Origin: Siphonodentalium dalli
Taxonomy: Eukaryota > Mollusca > Scaphopoda > Gadilida > Siphonodentaliidae
Assembly (NCBI GenBank): GCA_032622095.1
Contig: CP136068.1
Coordinates: 121,649,989 to 121,713,988, forward strand
Length of the DNA stretch: 64,000 nt
Reading direction: 5' to 3'
This document shows, piece by piece, positions 48,401-58,015 of the stretch; the stretch's first letter is position 1; each line of letters starts with the position of its first letter. The position numbers and the translations under genes were made by a program. The notes beneath the pieces were generated by a model. The model was not told where the DNA came from and made no database searches. It saw only the letters and a program-made list of their open reading frames with translations.

Positions 48401-51400
48401 TGTCACGTGACGCATATGCTCTCATAGACATAGCGCACCAGCCAAATGGCCTTCTGACTCTTCCCCATGGTGCAGTGGCCCACATCATTACAAGATGGGG
48501 TCCAGTCGATCCCCTGGAATCGTAATACCTTCGGGATACATCCGGGCCTGCTCCTCCGCCGTCATGCGATCATAGTGGTATGTCATCGACATTTATTCCA
48601 GTTTGGTCAGGACCACCTGCATTTGGGGGATTCCATGGAAGGGGCTTCCTCTGATCAAATGGCTCATCAGAACTTATTCCCTCTGGCCTTGGGGGCGCAG
48701 CTTGATGATGCCCCAGAATTTGAGGGGGTGACCTTGGACAGGCCATAGCTACTTATCCCAAATGCAAGAGCATTTGTCTTGCGTCGAACCATTTCAGAGT
48801 AGGCCTCTTCCACAGTCTGGTATCCCAACCTGATGCAGCCAATTCTGTTGGCGTCGATCTTGACATGCTTCTCTGCATCGCATGGCGTCGGCAGGTTTGA
48901 CGACGATGAGCAAGAATCGCGGGCCGACAGTGGGTCGTCAGGCACACTGTCGGACGAGGATTCTTTTATAAAAAGAAGAAAAGAAAAAGAAAGAAGAAAT
49001 AAAAAGAAGAAAGAGAAAAAATAGCCTTTGGAGGATGTTCTGGGTGGGGTAGACTCGTTGTCACGTGACGCTCTTGCTCTCATAGTCTAGACATAGCGCA
49101 CCAGCCAAAATGGCCTTCTGACTCTTCCCCATGGTGCAGTGGCCCACATCATTACAAGATGGGGTCCAGTCGATCCCCTGGAATCGTAATACCTTCGGGA
49201 TACATCCAGGCCACTCCTTCACCGGTAGGAAAGAAAGGCTGAATGATCTGGGTGGGGAAGACTTGTTGTTGCGTGCCTCCAAGTGCTGCACCAACCAACC
49301 TTCTAACTCTTCCCCATGGTGCAGGGGCCCACATCTCCACAAGATGGGGTCCAATCCCCTGGAATCGTAATACCTTAGGGATACCTCCAGGCCACTCCTT
49401 CACCGGTAGGAAAGAAAGGCTGAATGATCTGGGTGGGGAAGTCTTGTTGCGTGCCTCCAAGAGCTGCACCAACCAGCCTTCTATCTCTTCCCCACGGTGC
49501 AGTGGCCCACATCTCCACACGATGGGGTCCAATCTCCTGGAATCGTAATACCTTCGGGATACCTCCAGGCCACTCCTTCACCGGTCATTTTGCAATTTTG
49601 ATCATTCTGCTACATTTGATCATTTCGAAATGTACCCGACACTCGTTATGTGCGCCATCATAGATCACTGATGCTTCTATGCTTGTTCATCAAGTCCGCT
49701 GTGGTGTTCTCTAATCCCATATATACTGGTATGCAATGATACCTTGGATCATGATGGCGTTCCCTGCTCTCTACATTATACGAGGCTGGAGTACAGATGT
49801 GTGGCATGATATAATGAAACCTCATACCTCGCTATGATATCTGCAGCATATCATTTTTATATCTGGTTTGTGTATCACAGGGAGCAATTTACTTTCGATA
49901 TCTGATTAGCAAATAATCTCACATTGACATGATTAGATAGCATTTTTATAACATCATACATGTATAAAGAAATTCCTCGCTATTACCGGTATCCACATTT
50001 CAGTGGCAAATCGCGATGCGATTCCAGTTAATTTGCTCCCTGGTGTATCATAAGCATTCTGATATCTTATGGCCTACACAATGGCTGCATGTGACATCAG
50101 TTCATAATGTGAACTGTCGAGAGAGCGAAGAAGATGACAAAGAGAATAGGATGCAGCAAAGTTGTACTTGCTCGGTTGTCTCGCTAGCATGAATTATATG
50201 GCACTACCTGGGATGTTTATTCCAAAAACAAGGGGGGCGGGCGGTACACATTTGAGCAATGTCGTAATCTGAATTGGGAGCTCTTTCACGTAACATAATC
50301 ATATCTGATTCATGACTAAATCACATTTACATGAATCATGTTTCGGAAGAGTACATTCCCATCGAATTTGGATATTAATTAACTTTATTGCTCGTGCCTC
50401 CTCCTGGGCTTGCATTCTAATCCATATAGTTCAGTTGAGGGCTTCTCCTTGGCGGAAAAATATAATATTTATAAATAATATTACTTTTTCCTTAAGGGAA
50501 GCCCGAAACTGAACTATCATAGATCCCTCCCATGGTGGTGCCATTCCCAACCCCGCGACTCGCAAATCTCATGATTAAGTCGGAAATAAAAAACTGACTA
50601 GACAATAGATAGAATGCGGGTGTATTCATGCGAGACTAATCTGGACACGGATGTGAGTGGGGTCGGCACAGCAATAAAATTTTAACCCTCCTGATTGACA
50701 CAAGGCCGGAGACGTAATCCATATAGTTCAGTTTCGGGCTTCCCTTAAGGAAAAAGTAATATTATTTATAAATATTATATTTTTGGGCAATGATATGGCA
50801 AAGGCATATCCTGAAGACCTGAGGGAGGTTCGGGAGGGGGTAAACCTGATGGTGAGGGGTCTGTGGGTTTTGCACCCTGAAAATCTTTTGAAAATCCAAT
50901 GCATTGAGAGCTAATCAGGGATCTTGGAGTCAGTATTTTGAATTTTACTGAGAAGTCACTTTGGTCAAGTTTCTCAACTTTGGAAATTTTTAGATATGTA
51001 TATGGATTGGAAATGCTTATAATTTATTGTCAGATATCTTTTGGTTCAATGAATTATGCTTATCCTGCTTGAAATGAGACCGTTATCACTCTACTAGTAA
51101 TTCATATAATATTCTATTTTCTAAAATTCATGTGAGAGACACATACATAATATACCAGACAGTAGTACAGAAATAATATCTATTAAGTTAGTAATTACTA
51201 ATCTCTATGTTAATTATTCATTTGGTATTATGAGATCTCACATGCTAACCAGGTTGATTTGATCAAATTGTCACTGTTCCTGTACTGTATTGTGTAATTT
51301 CACTTGAATTTGAATGAAATACTGAAGTCTGAAGGCTGAATGATCACAAACCTGAACTCAAACTATTTGAAGTTTTCACAGATGAAAGCTAGATAAAGCC

Positions 51401-54400
51401 AAACATACTTTACTAGTATAGTACGATTCCAACTGTTCAAACTTAAATTTTTTGTAAACTAAAATGTCTTATGTCAATATATATATCTTGTTTATGATAT
51501 GAATTGGGACCCTTTTTTTTTTTTTTCGGGCGTCAGGAGTTTGGGTGCCCAAACCGGTAAATGGTATGAAAAACGGCCTGGATATATCCCTGGACCTAGG
51601 ACCAGATTGAAGTTCCCCAGTTGAAGTTGGTTCACCTATTAGTCACCTCGATTTTGCATTTTTTCTTCTGCAAATTAGGGGATATAAAAATTCCCAGAAG
51701 GGAAAAAGTAACTAAAAACAATGTTCGTTTGAGACTATTGATACTTCCTAGAAGATGAGGTCTAAACAGAATGATGTCCCCAGAGGTTGAATTTGGTGAT
51801 GCTAGCCCGCTGGTAGTGTCACTAAATTCACCCTCTGGGGACCTCATTCTCCAAATGACAGATGCACTAGTTGAAGGCTTGTAGAATATTTGCACATGAT
51901 ATATGGCTTAACCTTAAACAGGAGCTCAACCGCTTTATCCCTTTCTTAAAATACTCATTGATTCATGAGTAGTTATGGAAATGTTCAGATAATAAATATT
52001 TCCTATCCAGGAATACGTTTCCTTCTGCACTTGCATTATCTGCCATCTGCTTATTTTTCCTGAACACCCCTCCAAATGAATAATAAATCATTCCAATATA
52101 TACTTTTATAACTGGGTGAGAGAATCCATTTAGTATAGAGAGGGTTAAACATTATGATTAGTTAACCCATACAATCAGTTCACTTATCTAAATTGTGTGT
52201 GCTCTTTCATTGTGCAGGTCAGAGGTGATGTGTCTCTTCTCGATTGTGTCAGTCTATTTATGAGGGAAGAAACACTTGGTGAAGACGAGCGACCGGTAAG
52301 GTGTCATTAACCCTTTGAATGGGAGTACAACATTTATGTCGTATTGGTGGGTGGAGCGACATATATGTCATTTACAGTAGCTTTAGGGTAATAATTTCTT
52401 CATAACTTCGAAAACTTATCTCCTAAAAGGAAACTTTTCATGGATATAATGTGTATATATGTTATTTTTGTCCCCCGAAAAAAATATTTTTGGGAGACTA
52501 TAGAAACGGGCTCGGTCCGTCTGTCGAGCCGTCCGTTCATCGAGCCATCTGTCCGTCCGTCCGTTGCACCGTCCGTTCGTCACACTGTTGAGTACCTTCA
52601 TGGTGTTATAATCTCCTCCTTTCTACAGATTTCATCCCAGAGATTTGAAACTTCAGAATATTGTTGCCCATATATTGAAGATGTGCAACATGTATATAGA
52701 TGATGGAAATTTTTTTTTTTTTACGGGAGTTATTAACCCTTTTCGATTTCAACATTTAAAAAAAATTCATGCTTTTAATAATGTTGTCTTTATAATTTAT
52801 TTGTCACAATAGGCAATTATTAAAATATTTATTTCCAATAATATATTCACTCATGAATATGATATCAAATATGATGTACTCACCCGTCAAAGGGCATTAT
52901 TCCAACAGAAATTGAATCCTGAAATTTTTATGACATAGGATTACAAAATATAAATTTCCCCATCTCATTTGGAAATTACTTCAACCTGATCCTGGAATAA
53001 TGAGATATGACTTTTTAAAATAAAAGAAAAAATAGCAGGATTAAGGCCACAAAAAATATTAAAAAGCAGGATTTAGGCCATGCTCACATGATCACAAAAC
53101 CCTGCCCATGTAACCTTTTTATTCATGTTGATAATGTCAGGGAATTTTTTTATCAGTATATATCGAAATAATTGTGTTACAGATATGCATTGAAGTGAAA
53201 ACAAACAGCAGTTTCTTGGTCTAGATTTCCGATTCATTACTGTAAATGGCAGTTGGTTCAAACATGCCTTAAAACTGTGTCTGTGTTACTTGATTTTGGA
53301 CGAAATAATGCACACAGGATCTTATCAACAAACTTTTTATGGACGCCTGAAATTAAGACCCGGAGCTAGCCAATATGGAGGTTGAATGCTTCATTGATGT
53401 GTGCCCCATAAAATAAAAAGTAAAATATAAAATATCTCAATTGCATGCTTTAAAAAGAATTTTGGCCTGAGAACATTGACTTATATTACATTTACCTGAA
53501 TACTACTGTTTAAATCTTGACTACTTTCCTTGTATATAAATTTGAATGAATTAAAAGACATATTAAAATTGGAAAACAGTCAAATGGCTTACTGAGGAAT
53601 AAACTTACTAGCGACATCTTTCTCTATTTCAGAAATGCTTCAAATGCAAATCAAAACGAAGTTGTACAAAGAGTTTCAGCATCCAGAAATTTCCGAAGAT
53701 ATTGGTGTTACGTATCCTTTATTTCTAGAAAAATCATAAATTGACAGATTGACTGACCCTTACACGATTTCTGCTAGGGGTTGGGGGAATGGTTCCCCTA
53801 TTGTTGCTGGGGGAAATCTCAATCCATAAAATATGTGAATATCTACTAGTATTTATGTTCCGTAAACTTGTGAAACAACGTCAAAATAAATTCACGTAAA
53901 ATAAGTGAGCTGACAATTTTTTGTACTGCCACCAACATTGGTAGAGGAAATTGTTAATGTTAAAATTCTCAATTTATTTTGAAGTCCTGATTCATAACAA
54001 CATATTATACCATGAAATGTTCCGGATCATTCTTCAGTGGCTAGCATCTGGACCGTGTCTACATAATCATTAATGAGAACCTTAAAAATTTACTTTGGCC
54101 AAAATCTCATAGCAGTTAATAATCATAGTGTGATGCCCAAATGACAGCAAGCCCAATTCAAACGCATAATGTCTTCCTGTTATGATGTCATGAGTGTAGC
54201 ATGCTAACACCTATTTCCATATCTCACAATAGTTGCTTTAAACCAAGTGGTGAACATTTGTGGGTGAATTTCAGAGATTTACTTTGATATTTAGCCTTGA
54301 CTCACTAATAGACTTGAAACGCTTTAGTCAAGAAAGATACAGCAGAAAAGTCAGCACATCGGTTGATTATCCTTTAGCAAATTTGGATCTCACAGAGTTT

Positions 54401-56482
54401 GCTGCGGAGAAAGGTCAGTGTATGACATGATTGTAGTTATCCACCAATGAAAGCCATTTTGATGGTCATCCTAGATTTGTAATCCCAATTAATTTCTCCT
54501 CTTTGGATAGTACAATATCTTTGTGTTGTGAACATAGAAGATAGGATGCAGCTTTATTTGTAAAATGCAGATCAGACCAACTAGGTACATATTAATTTAT
54601 TGAAGGCCGCCATCTTTGACGCCATCTTTTTTCTTCCATTTGCAAAGCTAGACATAATTGGGAACAAAATGAGTGTGGTAAAATTGAGTCCTGTGGGGAG
54701 CGATGGTAGAAGCCGTTAGGTGCAAGAAAAGCTTTTTGTCATTATCCCCTGAACTATTGTGACAGGGCCATAATAAAAATATGGCTTTTTCGCAGTCACC
54801 CACCTATTGTCCTTAAAAGGCACCTACCCAAATTATTTTTTGGGCCTCTCCAGAAATTTTGTTTGTTTGCGATTTACTGTCGATATAAACCTGTGTATTT
54901 CAATGCAGCAGTCATATATACAAATAATTGCACTTGTCTGACTTTTTATTTCTTCAATGGGAGGGTGCCGGTATGAGCTAATACATCATGTGACATATTA
55001 AAACTACACAATCTGTCACTCACCCTTAGGCGACACTTTGATGAAAAGCCACAGCAACACTTTAAACCTACAGGCTGGTCTCTGCATATACAGCCGGCAA
55101 AAAAATATTCTACCTACCAACCCACACAGTGACCCGCATAGAAAAATGCGCTGGTGTAGCATTAAACATCCTGTGCCAGTGCATTCTTTTATATATGCGA
55201 GTGTCCCATAGGGAGACTCGCATATATAAGAGAATTCACTTGCTTAAAAAGCTAAGGTAAATATTGTTAGGCCACTGCATTCTCTTATATATACGAGGCA
55301 TCCCGCGCATATAAGAGAATGCATTGGCACAGGGTTTTCGCATACTTTCAGGAAGCTCCAGTCATGGAAGGATTAATAGTGGCCCAACAAAAAACCTTTT
55401 ACTTTCAACAATTTCACCCCCATGGCTGACTATTGTAGAATAACTTATCTCTCTTGATTCCCAGGTGAAGGTCGAGTGATGTATAACTTGTATGCAGTCA
55501 GTTGTCACTCAGGTAGCACACACGGTGGGCATTACACAGCCTATTGCAAACATCCATTCAATAGCCAATGGTACTACTTCAATGATACTCGGTAAGTTTT
55601 AGGTGCAAATGATGATATTATGCAATAACATACTCTTACAGTAAAACCTCACTTAACCGGACCCTCTATAAACTGAATCCCTCTCAATACTGAACTGTTC
55701 CCTTCCGAATTGACCCATATGTCTCCTTATGTCACGATATGACCATAGCTATTGAAATTGACATTAACCCTTTACCCAACAAACCGGCCAAATAAAGCTT
55801 CAACAGCCTAAAATATCTTCGGTCTGTCTCAATAGAACCATACAAATATGGATATCATTGGAACCGGCTCCTTGACCGCATTGTGATAGTTACAGTTAGC
55901 CCTGTGCCAATGCATTCTCTTATATATGCGAGTCGACCATAGGTCGCCTCGCATATATAAGAGAATGCATTGGCCTAAAAAAAAAACTTTTTTTAACACT
56001 TTTTACCATTTTTTCTTACATTCTTTAACAATTTTATAATTTTTAATGTGTTAAGCCAATGCATTCTCTTATATATGCGAGGCGACCTATGGTCGACTCG
56101 CATATATAAGAGAATGCATTGGCACAGGGCCCTTCTGTTGGGTAAAGGGTTAAACACCATTTAACTATGATATCAAACTGAAATTTAGGGGCTTGAGAAA
56201 AATGTATTATGCATTGACAATTCAAAGACCAATTTCTTGATAGATAGTTTATACTGTCTTCTAGAATAGAGAACTCACTTGCAAATTCTTCTCTCAAATG
56301 AAAATATTTTGCATTTGGCAAGCAGCATCGCTAACCCTGCTGCCAGGCTTACTTTTCTGTTCCTTCCTCTTTCAACATGTATATTTTATTTTTTCAGGGT
56401 GTCGCCGAGTTCTCCTCGAGCTGCTGTTACCTCAGATGCCTATGTTTTATTCTACGAGCTCACACGTCCATCCATGTTATAA
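35768..56482 (+). CDS. USP2-like: Ubiquitin-specific protease, USP2/USP21-like (12 coding exons, whole gene)
   Basis: A deubiquitinating cysteine protease that removes ubiquitin from proteins. The modelled protein has 593 residues, close to the long vertebrate USP2 isoform. Residues 1-250 are a Ser/Tyr/Arg-rich, probably disordered extension. The USP domain follows: [13 protein letters not shown] with oxyanion Asn256 and catalytic Cys261, QQDAQEF at 342-348, [11 protein letters not shown] near 425-435, HLKRF at 490-494, GGHYTAYC with catalytic His546, and FND with Asn563/Asp564. The C-terminus carries [10 protein letters not shown]. The zinc site has C418, C465 and C468, but the expected first ligand is F415. 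All 11 introns obey GT-AG and the phases join without a frameshift. The introns carry many MITEs and a DIRS-like element. The start is the first Met after an in-frame stop. An acceptor-like CTTTCTCAG at 35801-35809, in phase, would allow a separate upstream first exon. Confidence 0.93.
36735..37520 (+). mobile_element. Intronic dispersed repeat with (TCCG)n start and Helitron-like 3' end
   Basis: It starts near TATACCCCCCGCAACG with a short CGTCCGTCCGTC tract. Three tandem copies of a ~160-bp unit follow (GTGCACCTGCGATTATGACG ... TCCGAGCTTTTATTCC). It ends with the hairpin GTCCCATTGGGAC, 10 bases and CTAGT (about 37490-37521). The 3' end fits Helitron rules, but I do not see a clean 5' TC end. 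It lies in intron 1. Confidence 0.5.
37581..37730. mobile_element. TTAA-type MITE, family 2 (partial)
   Basis: TTAA (37577-37580) precedes CCCTTTCATGATG. A single hairpin of the GTCTCCCATAGGGAGCC loop type follows (about 37628-37695), then TTGGCACAGGG. The second hairpin and the right end are missing. It lies in intron 1. Confidence 0.65.
38083..38776. repeat. Inverted-repeat element rich in C/G runs
   Basis: The inner arms at about 38267-38320 and 38461-38513 pair almost perfectly (CACCCAGCACCT... / ...AGGTGCTGGGTG). The outer ends GGGGTAACATGATATCTCCC and the complement of GGGGGAGATGACGTGTTACA also pair. Several C or G runs of more than 8 bases lie inside, with direct repeats of AACTTTTTCACGGAAGAAGT. 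It lies in intron 1. Confidence 0.6.
39138..39197 (+). CDS. USP2-like: USP2-like exon 2 (residues 241-260)
   Basis: The acceptor is TTTTCAG and the donor ACG|GTTAGT. It encodes [11 protein letters not shown] and then VGLKNLGNT, the first half of the Cys box with oxyanion Asn256. The intron splits the box directly before the catalytic Cys codon. Confidence 0.92.
39850..40036. mobile_element. TTAA-type MITE, family 2 (left end lost)
   Basis: It begins in a half hairpin (CCTGTGCCCGTCCCACGCAT). A full hairpin follows at about 39923-39990, then GCTGCACCAGCGCAGCTCC and ATGAATGGG before TTAA (40037-40040). It lies in intron 2. Confidence 0.65.
40171..40391. mobile_element. Family-4 related repeat
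   Basis: It shares TCTCCCATTTAGTTATAAAA, TTATTATCTGAACATTTTC and GTCAATGAGTAATTAG with the family-4 elements at 51939 and 59582. The ends are degenerate. It lies in intron 2. Confidence 0.55.
41022..41413. mobile_element. TTAA-type MITE, family 1, intact ends
   Basis: TTAA flanks both sides (41018-41021, 41414-41417) of CCCTTTACCCAACAG ... TGTTGGGTAAAGGG. The twin hairpins lie at about 41048-41116 and 41196-41264. The length of 392 bp equals the copy at 23255-23646, to which it is very similar. It lies in intron 2. Confidence 0.88.
41491..41617 (+). CDS. USP2-like: USP2-like exon 3 (catalytic Cys)
   Basis: The acceptor is TTATTTCAG. The first codon is TGC, catalytic Cys261, followed by [12 protein letters not shown] and the DYCL motif typical of USP2. 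The donor is AGTG|GTTAGT, phase 1. Confidence 0.95.
42013..42127 (+). CDS. USP2-like: USP2-like exon 4 (residues 303-341)
   Basis: It encodes [13 protein letters not shown], then the [14 protein letters not shown] segment just before the QQDAQEF box. The donor is TATTT|GTAAGT, phase 2. Confidence 0.95.
42645..42977. mobile_element. TTAA-type MITE, family 2 with three hairpins
   Basis: TTAA (42641-42644) and TTAA (42978-42981) flank CCCTTTCTTGACGGG ... CATGGAAGGG. Hairpins lie near 42690-42757, 42786-42834 (collapsed) and 42866-42935; the middle one looks like an extra damaged copy. It lies in intron 4. Confidence 0.75.
43302..43360 (+). repeat. 16-bp tandem repeat, ~3.7 copies
   Basis: CAGTTTGACAGGAATA is repeated, with G to A changes in the last two copies. 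It lies in intron 4. Confidence 0.9.
43782..43901 (+). CDS. USP2-like: USP2-like exon 5 (QQDAQEF box)
   Basis: The acceptor is CTTACAG. It encodes [20 protein letters not shown] and an acidic stretch (LTDEDLEL). The donor is AAAAG|GTTTGT, a weak but usable site, phase 2. A partly duplicated copy of its 3' end (AATAAAGTTACCA...) lies in the intron at about 43917. Confidence 0.93.
44220..44435. repeat. Family-4 related repeat, degenerate
   Basis: ACATTTCCCACCAATGAATAG, TCTGCTTAT and CCAGATGAATAATAGACCAT align with family-4 elements. It ends near GAGAAACGGTTAA. It lies in intron 5. Confidence 0.5.
44479..44543 (+). CDS. USP2-like: USP2-like exon 6
   Basis: It encodes [20 protein letters not shown], the linker helix before the zinc-finger fingers region. 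The acceptor is TTTTTCAG and the donor GCTG|GTGAGT, phase 1. Confidence 0.92.
44596..44750. mobile_element. TTAA-type MITE, family 2 (3' truncated)
   Basis: TTAA (44592-44595) is followed by CCCTTTCATGACAAGAGC and one hairpin (about 44641-44710). The second hairpin is reduced to GCCAGTGCATTCT. It lies in intron 6. Confidence 0.65.
44975..45412. mobile_element. Element with TTAGGCCAAAA inverted ends
   Basis: The left end TTTAGGCCAAAAAAAAAC...TTTCCAAT is matched by the right end ATTGGAAACAG...GTTTTGGCCTTA. It is the same end type as 33831-34879. It lies in intron 6. Confidence 0.5.
45446..45549 (+). CDS. USP2-like: USP2-like exon 7 (first zinc knuckle, one Cys missing)
   Basis: It encodes [11 protein letters not shown], then KFTDCGHRS, where family members have C-x-x-C, then [16 protein letters not shown] (Phe415) stands where TGT or TGC is expected. 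The acceptor is TTTTTCAG and the donor AAG|GTATGA, phase 0. Confidence 0.95.
47415..49590. repeat. Five tandem or spaced modules inside the DIRS-like element
   Basis: A ~180-220-bp module (GGGTGGGGAAGACT ... CTCTTCCCCATGGTGCAG, GATGGGGTCCA, AATACCTTCGGGATAC) recurs at about 47430, 48385, 49045, 49237 and 49424. The first two copies share about 200 bp almost exactly. The last two are tandem at ~187 bp. The 138-codon minus-strand frame at 48667-49083 crosses one module; I recognise no domain in it. It is rich in Ser and Lys/Arg. Confidence 0.75.
50421..50517. repeat. Internal complementary region (ICR) of the DIRS-like element
   Basis: Bases 50421-50460 are the reverse complement of 45734-45773. 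Bases 50461-50517 are the reverse complement of 50723-50779. The join between them marks the circular junction of the element's two ends. Confidence 0.88.
51745..51850. repeat. Hairpin family AGAATGAGGTCCCCAGAGGG
   Basis: The arms GAATGATGTCCCCAGAGGTT and TCACCCTCTGGGGACCTCAT pair around GATGCTAGCCCGCTGG. Other copies lie at 57685-57792 and 63228-63292, with a half copy at 45634-45668. It lies in intron 7. Confidence 0.75.
51939..52144. mobile_element. TTAA-type MITE, family 4
   Basis: It starts CCCTTTCTTAAAATACTCAT (the left flank TTAT is a degenerate TTAA) and ends AGTATAGAGAGGG followed by TTAA (52145-52148). It carries no twin palindromes. It lies in intron 7, about 70 bp before exon 8. 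Confidence 0.7.
52218..52295 (+). CDS. USP2-like: USP2-like exon 8
   Basis: It encodes [20 protein letters not shown] and then GEDERP, matching the family segment between the two zinc knuckles. The acceptor is TGTGCAG and the donor CCG|GTAAGG, phase 0. It follows the 6.7-kb intron that holds the DIRS-like element. Confidence 0.93.
52475..52700. repeat. Dispersed repeat with TCCG tract
   Basis: It contains CGGTCCGTCTGTCG... and CTGTCCGTCCGTCCG, then ATTTCATCCCAGAGATTTGAA. A related but diverged start is seen near 61168. It lies in intron 8. Confidence 0.45.
53633..53711 (+). CDS. USP2-like: USP2-like exon 9 (second zinc knuckle)
   Basis: It encodes [18 protein letters not shown], with CxxC at residues 465/468, then KFPKILVL. 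The donor C|GTATCC is weak, phase 1. Confidence 0.92.
54312..54413 (+). CDS. USP2-like: USP2-like exon 10 (HLKRF)
   Basis: It encodes [18 protein letters not shown], then [16 protein letters not shown]. The acceptor CTCACTAATAG has a poor pyrimidine tract but preserves phase and the HLKRF motif. The donor is AAAG|GTCAGT. Confidence 0.92.
55133..55370. mobile_element. TTAA-type MITE, family 2, ends degenerate
   Basis: GCGCTGGTGTAGCATTAAAC leads into hairpins at about 55172-55241 and 55270-55326 (the second with a shortened loop). It ends CCAGTCATGGAAGGATTAA. It lies in intron 10. Confidence 0.7.
55465..55591 (+). CDS. USP2-like: USP2-like exon 11 (catalytic His and Asn)
   Basis: It encodes [20 protein letters not shown], with catalytic His546, then WYYFND with Asn563. 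The acceptor is TTCCCAG and the donor ACTCG|GTAAGT, phase 2. Confidence 0.95.
55768..56149. mobile_element. TTAA-type MITE, family 1 (inverted), intact ends
   Basis: TTAA (55764-55767 and 56150-56153) flanks CCCTTTACCCAACAAACC ... CTGTTGGGTAAAGGG. The hairpins lie at about 55905-55973 and 56066-56134. It lies in intron 11 of the USP2-like gene. Confidence 0.88.
56398..56482 (+). CDS. USP2-like: USP2-like exon 12 (C-terminus, stop)
   Basis: The acceptor is TTTTTTCAG. It encodes [20 protein letters not shown] and then ELTRPSML, followed by TAA at 56480-56482. The [10 protein letters not shown] block closes the USP fold. Confidence 0.95.
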
Positions 56483-57680
56483 TTTACAGATTTACTGAGG
56501 TTATGGTTGTGCCTTATTTATTTGTTTGCGTGCTGTGAACTGGCAGATGTGTAATGGTCATTATTAAATCCAGGGCTCGTATTAACCAATGGGGTTTATT
56601 TTATAGTAGTTTATTTGGTGGCAGCTGAACGCACACTGTACCTATAGCATTTATGACACACAGTATCATCGATACGATTGACCCAATATATCATATTTAC
56701 CATTTATCGACACTGTCTCATGACTAAATTGAAAACACTCTCCGAATTAAATCTTAAAGACTTAATCTTTCTAAGGAATGAGTGTTGAAGATATGATGTA
56801 GGATGGAGCATACTTCCTGTCTCTATATGTTCAAGAATGTGGATGATAATACACAAAAACAATGCCCATGAAATGAACCAAGTATGTTTACTGCTGCATG
56901 CGAATGCGATCAACAGTTGTGGCCAATCTATGTTATCCGTCAAATCCCCTTGTTTTGGATGATCCTATACCGCCGTGATGTCAATCTGATCAACAACCAC
57001 AGATAGCTACGCGTTGAGCCTCGCCTGATATAAAATAACTGGACTATATATAAACCCAGTTGGTGAATACGAGCCCAGATGTTTAGTAATGCTTGGCACA
57101 CATGCTGTGATATTTGTCATATGATTCTTGTCAGGCGGCTCAGGCCCTGCTTTTTGAATTTATAACATGTTAACATGTGTAGTATGAAATCATATAATTT
57201 GAATCGTCGTATTTCCAATAATTTATATTTTCTACGATAGCGTCATGATTTATGCAAAGTACCTAATCAGCGTCACATAACAATTTTCTAATGTAGCATT
57301 CAAATATTTTACTTAACAACAGATGGCTTCTACTGGCTTTTCACTAACATGTCAATTTTGGAATGGAGACAAGTAGGTAACGTTGATCGAGGCATGGACA
57401 TCACATCCATACCTATTGGAAATGACTTCTGAGGACTATAAAAACAAAAACGATAAATTATCAGCAATGATGGCAATTACTGATTTCTTGGAAAATGTTA
57501 GCTAACTACCAATTACAGTGTTACAAAAGTTCCCAGATGTGAATATTGTGATATGCACCCATTGGGCACCTAGATTATGCAATGTGTCTTCTTCCAATTT
57601 GGAGATACAGAGAAACTCAACTAAAAAAGTAAAATAATCGAAAGCAACTAAAAAAGTTGTTAATAAAGATACTTTCCAGA
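56483..57680. other. 3' flank of the USP2-like gene
   Basis: This is presumed 3' untranslated and intergenic sequence. No repeat with clear borders and no further exon was recognised. Confidence 0.45.
56563..56568 (+). terminator. Possible polyadenylation signal ATTAAA
   Basis: This variant hexamer lies 81 bp after the USP2-like stop codon, followed about 15-30 bp later by GGGGTTTATTTTATAG-type sequence. It is a candidate only. No transcript evidence is available and other A/T-rich hexamers exist downstream. Confidence 0.3.
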
Positions 57681-57684
57681 GAAG

Positions 57685-57792
57685 ATGAGACCTAAGCAGA
57701 ATGAGATCCCCAGAGGGTGAATTTAGGGATATTAGCCTGCTGTGCAGGGTAGTGTCACAAAATTCACCCTCTGGGGACCTCATTCTGCAAAT
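57685..57792. repeat. Hairpin family AGAATGAGGTCCCCAGAGGG, second copy
   Basis: The left arm CAGAATGAGATCCCCAGAGG and right arm CACCCTCTGGGGACCTCATT pair around TATTAGCCTGCTGTGC. See also 51745-51850. Confidence 0.75.
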
Positions 57793-57832
57793 GTACGGCA
57801 CCTTATTCTCAGGCCTGGTCTGCGACAAGAAT

Positions 57833-57971
57833 AGAATTATGGGTAATTTTTCAGGATTTAGTCGGAAATATGGCTTGTTGCCATTCATCGGAAAGCTCTC
57901 AGTGAGAGCTTTCCGATGCATGGCAACAAGCCATATTTCCAACTAAATCCCTAAAAATTACCCATAATTCT
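57833..57971. repeat. 139-bp near-perfect palindrome
   Basis: Two 69-bp arms meet at a single G (57902): GGAAAGCTCTCA, G, TGAGAGCTTTCC. Pairing runs outward to AGAATTATGGGTAATTTT / AAAATTACCCATAATTCT with only a few mismatches. No direct flanking repeat was found. Confidence 0.9.
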
Positions 57972-58015
57972 GAACAAATATCAAAGCGTTTGCACCCTGC
58001 TTAAGAACTCTGTAT

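Larger units (their letters stand above)
45734..50779 (+). mobile_element. Non-autonomous DIRS-like retrotransposon in intron 7
   Basis: The inverted terminal repeats are left 45734 to about 45906 and right about 50582-50779. An internal complementary region (50421-50517) is a fusion of the reverse complements of both extreme ends. Forty bases match the left end 45734-45773 and 57 bases match the right end 50723-50779, both exactly. That layout is diagnostic of DIRS1-type elements, which use it to rebuild their ends before tyrosine-recombinase integration. The ~4.5-kb interior has no Gag, RT/RNase H, methylase or recombinase frame, only tandem noncoding modules. The orientation follows the position of the internal region next to the right repeat. 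Confidence 0.8.

Noticed and set aside
48667-49083. 138-codon minus-strand frame as a gene
   Set aside because: It contains a simple Lys/Phe-coding A/T tract, crosses a repeated module, and shows no domain. It was kept only as a note under the DIRS-like element.
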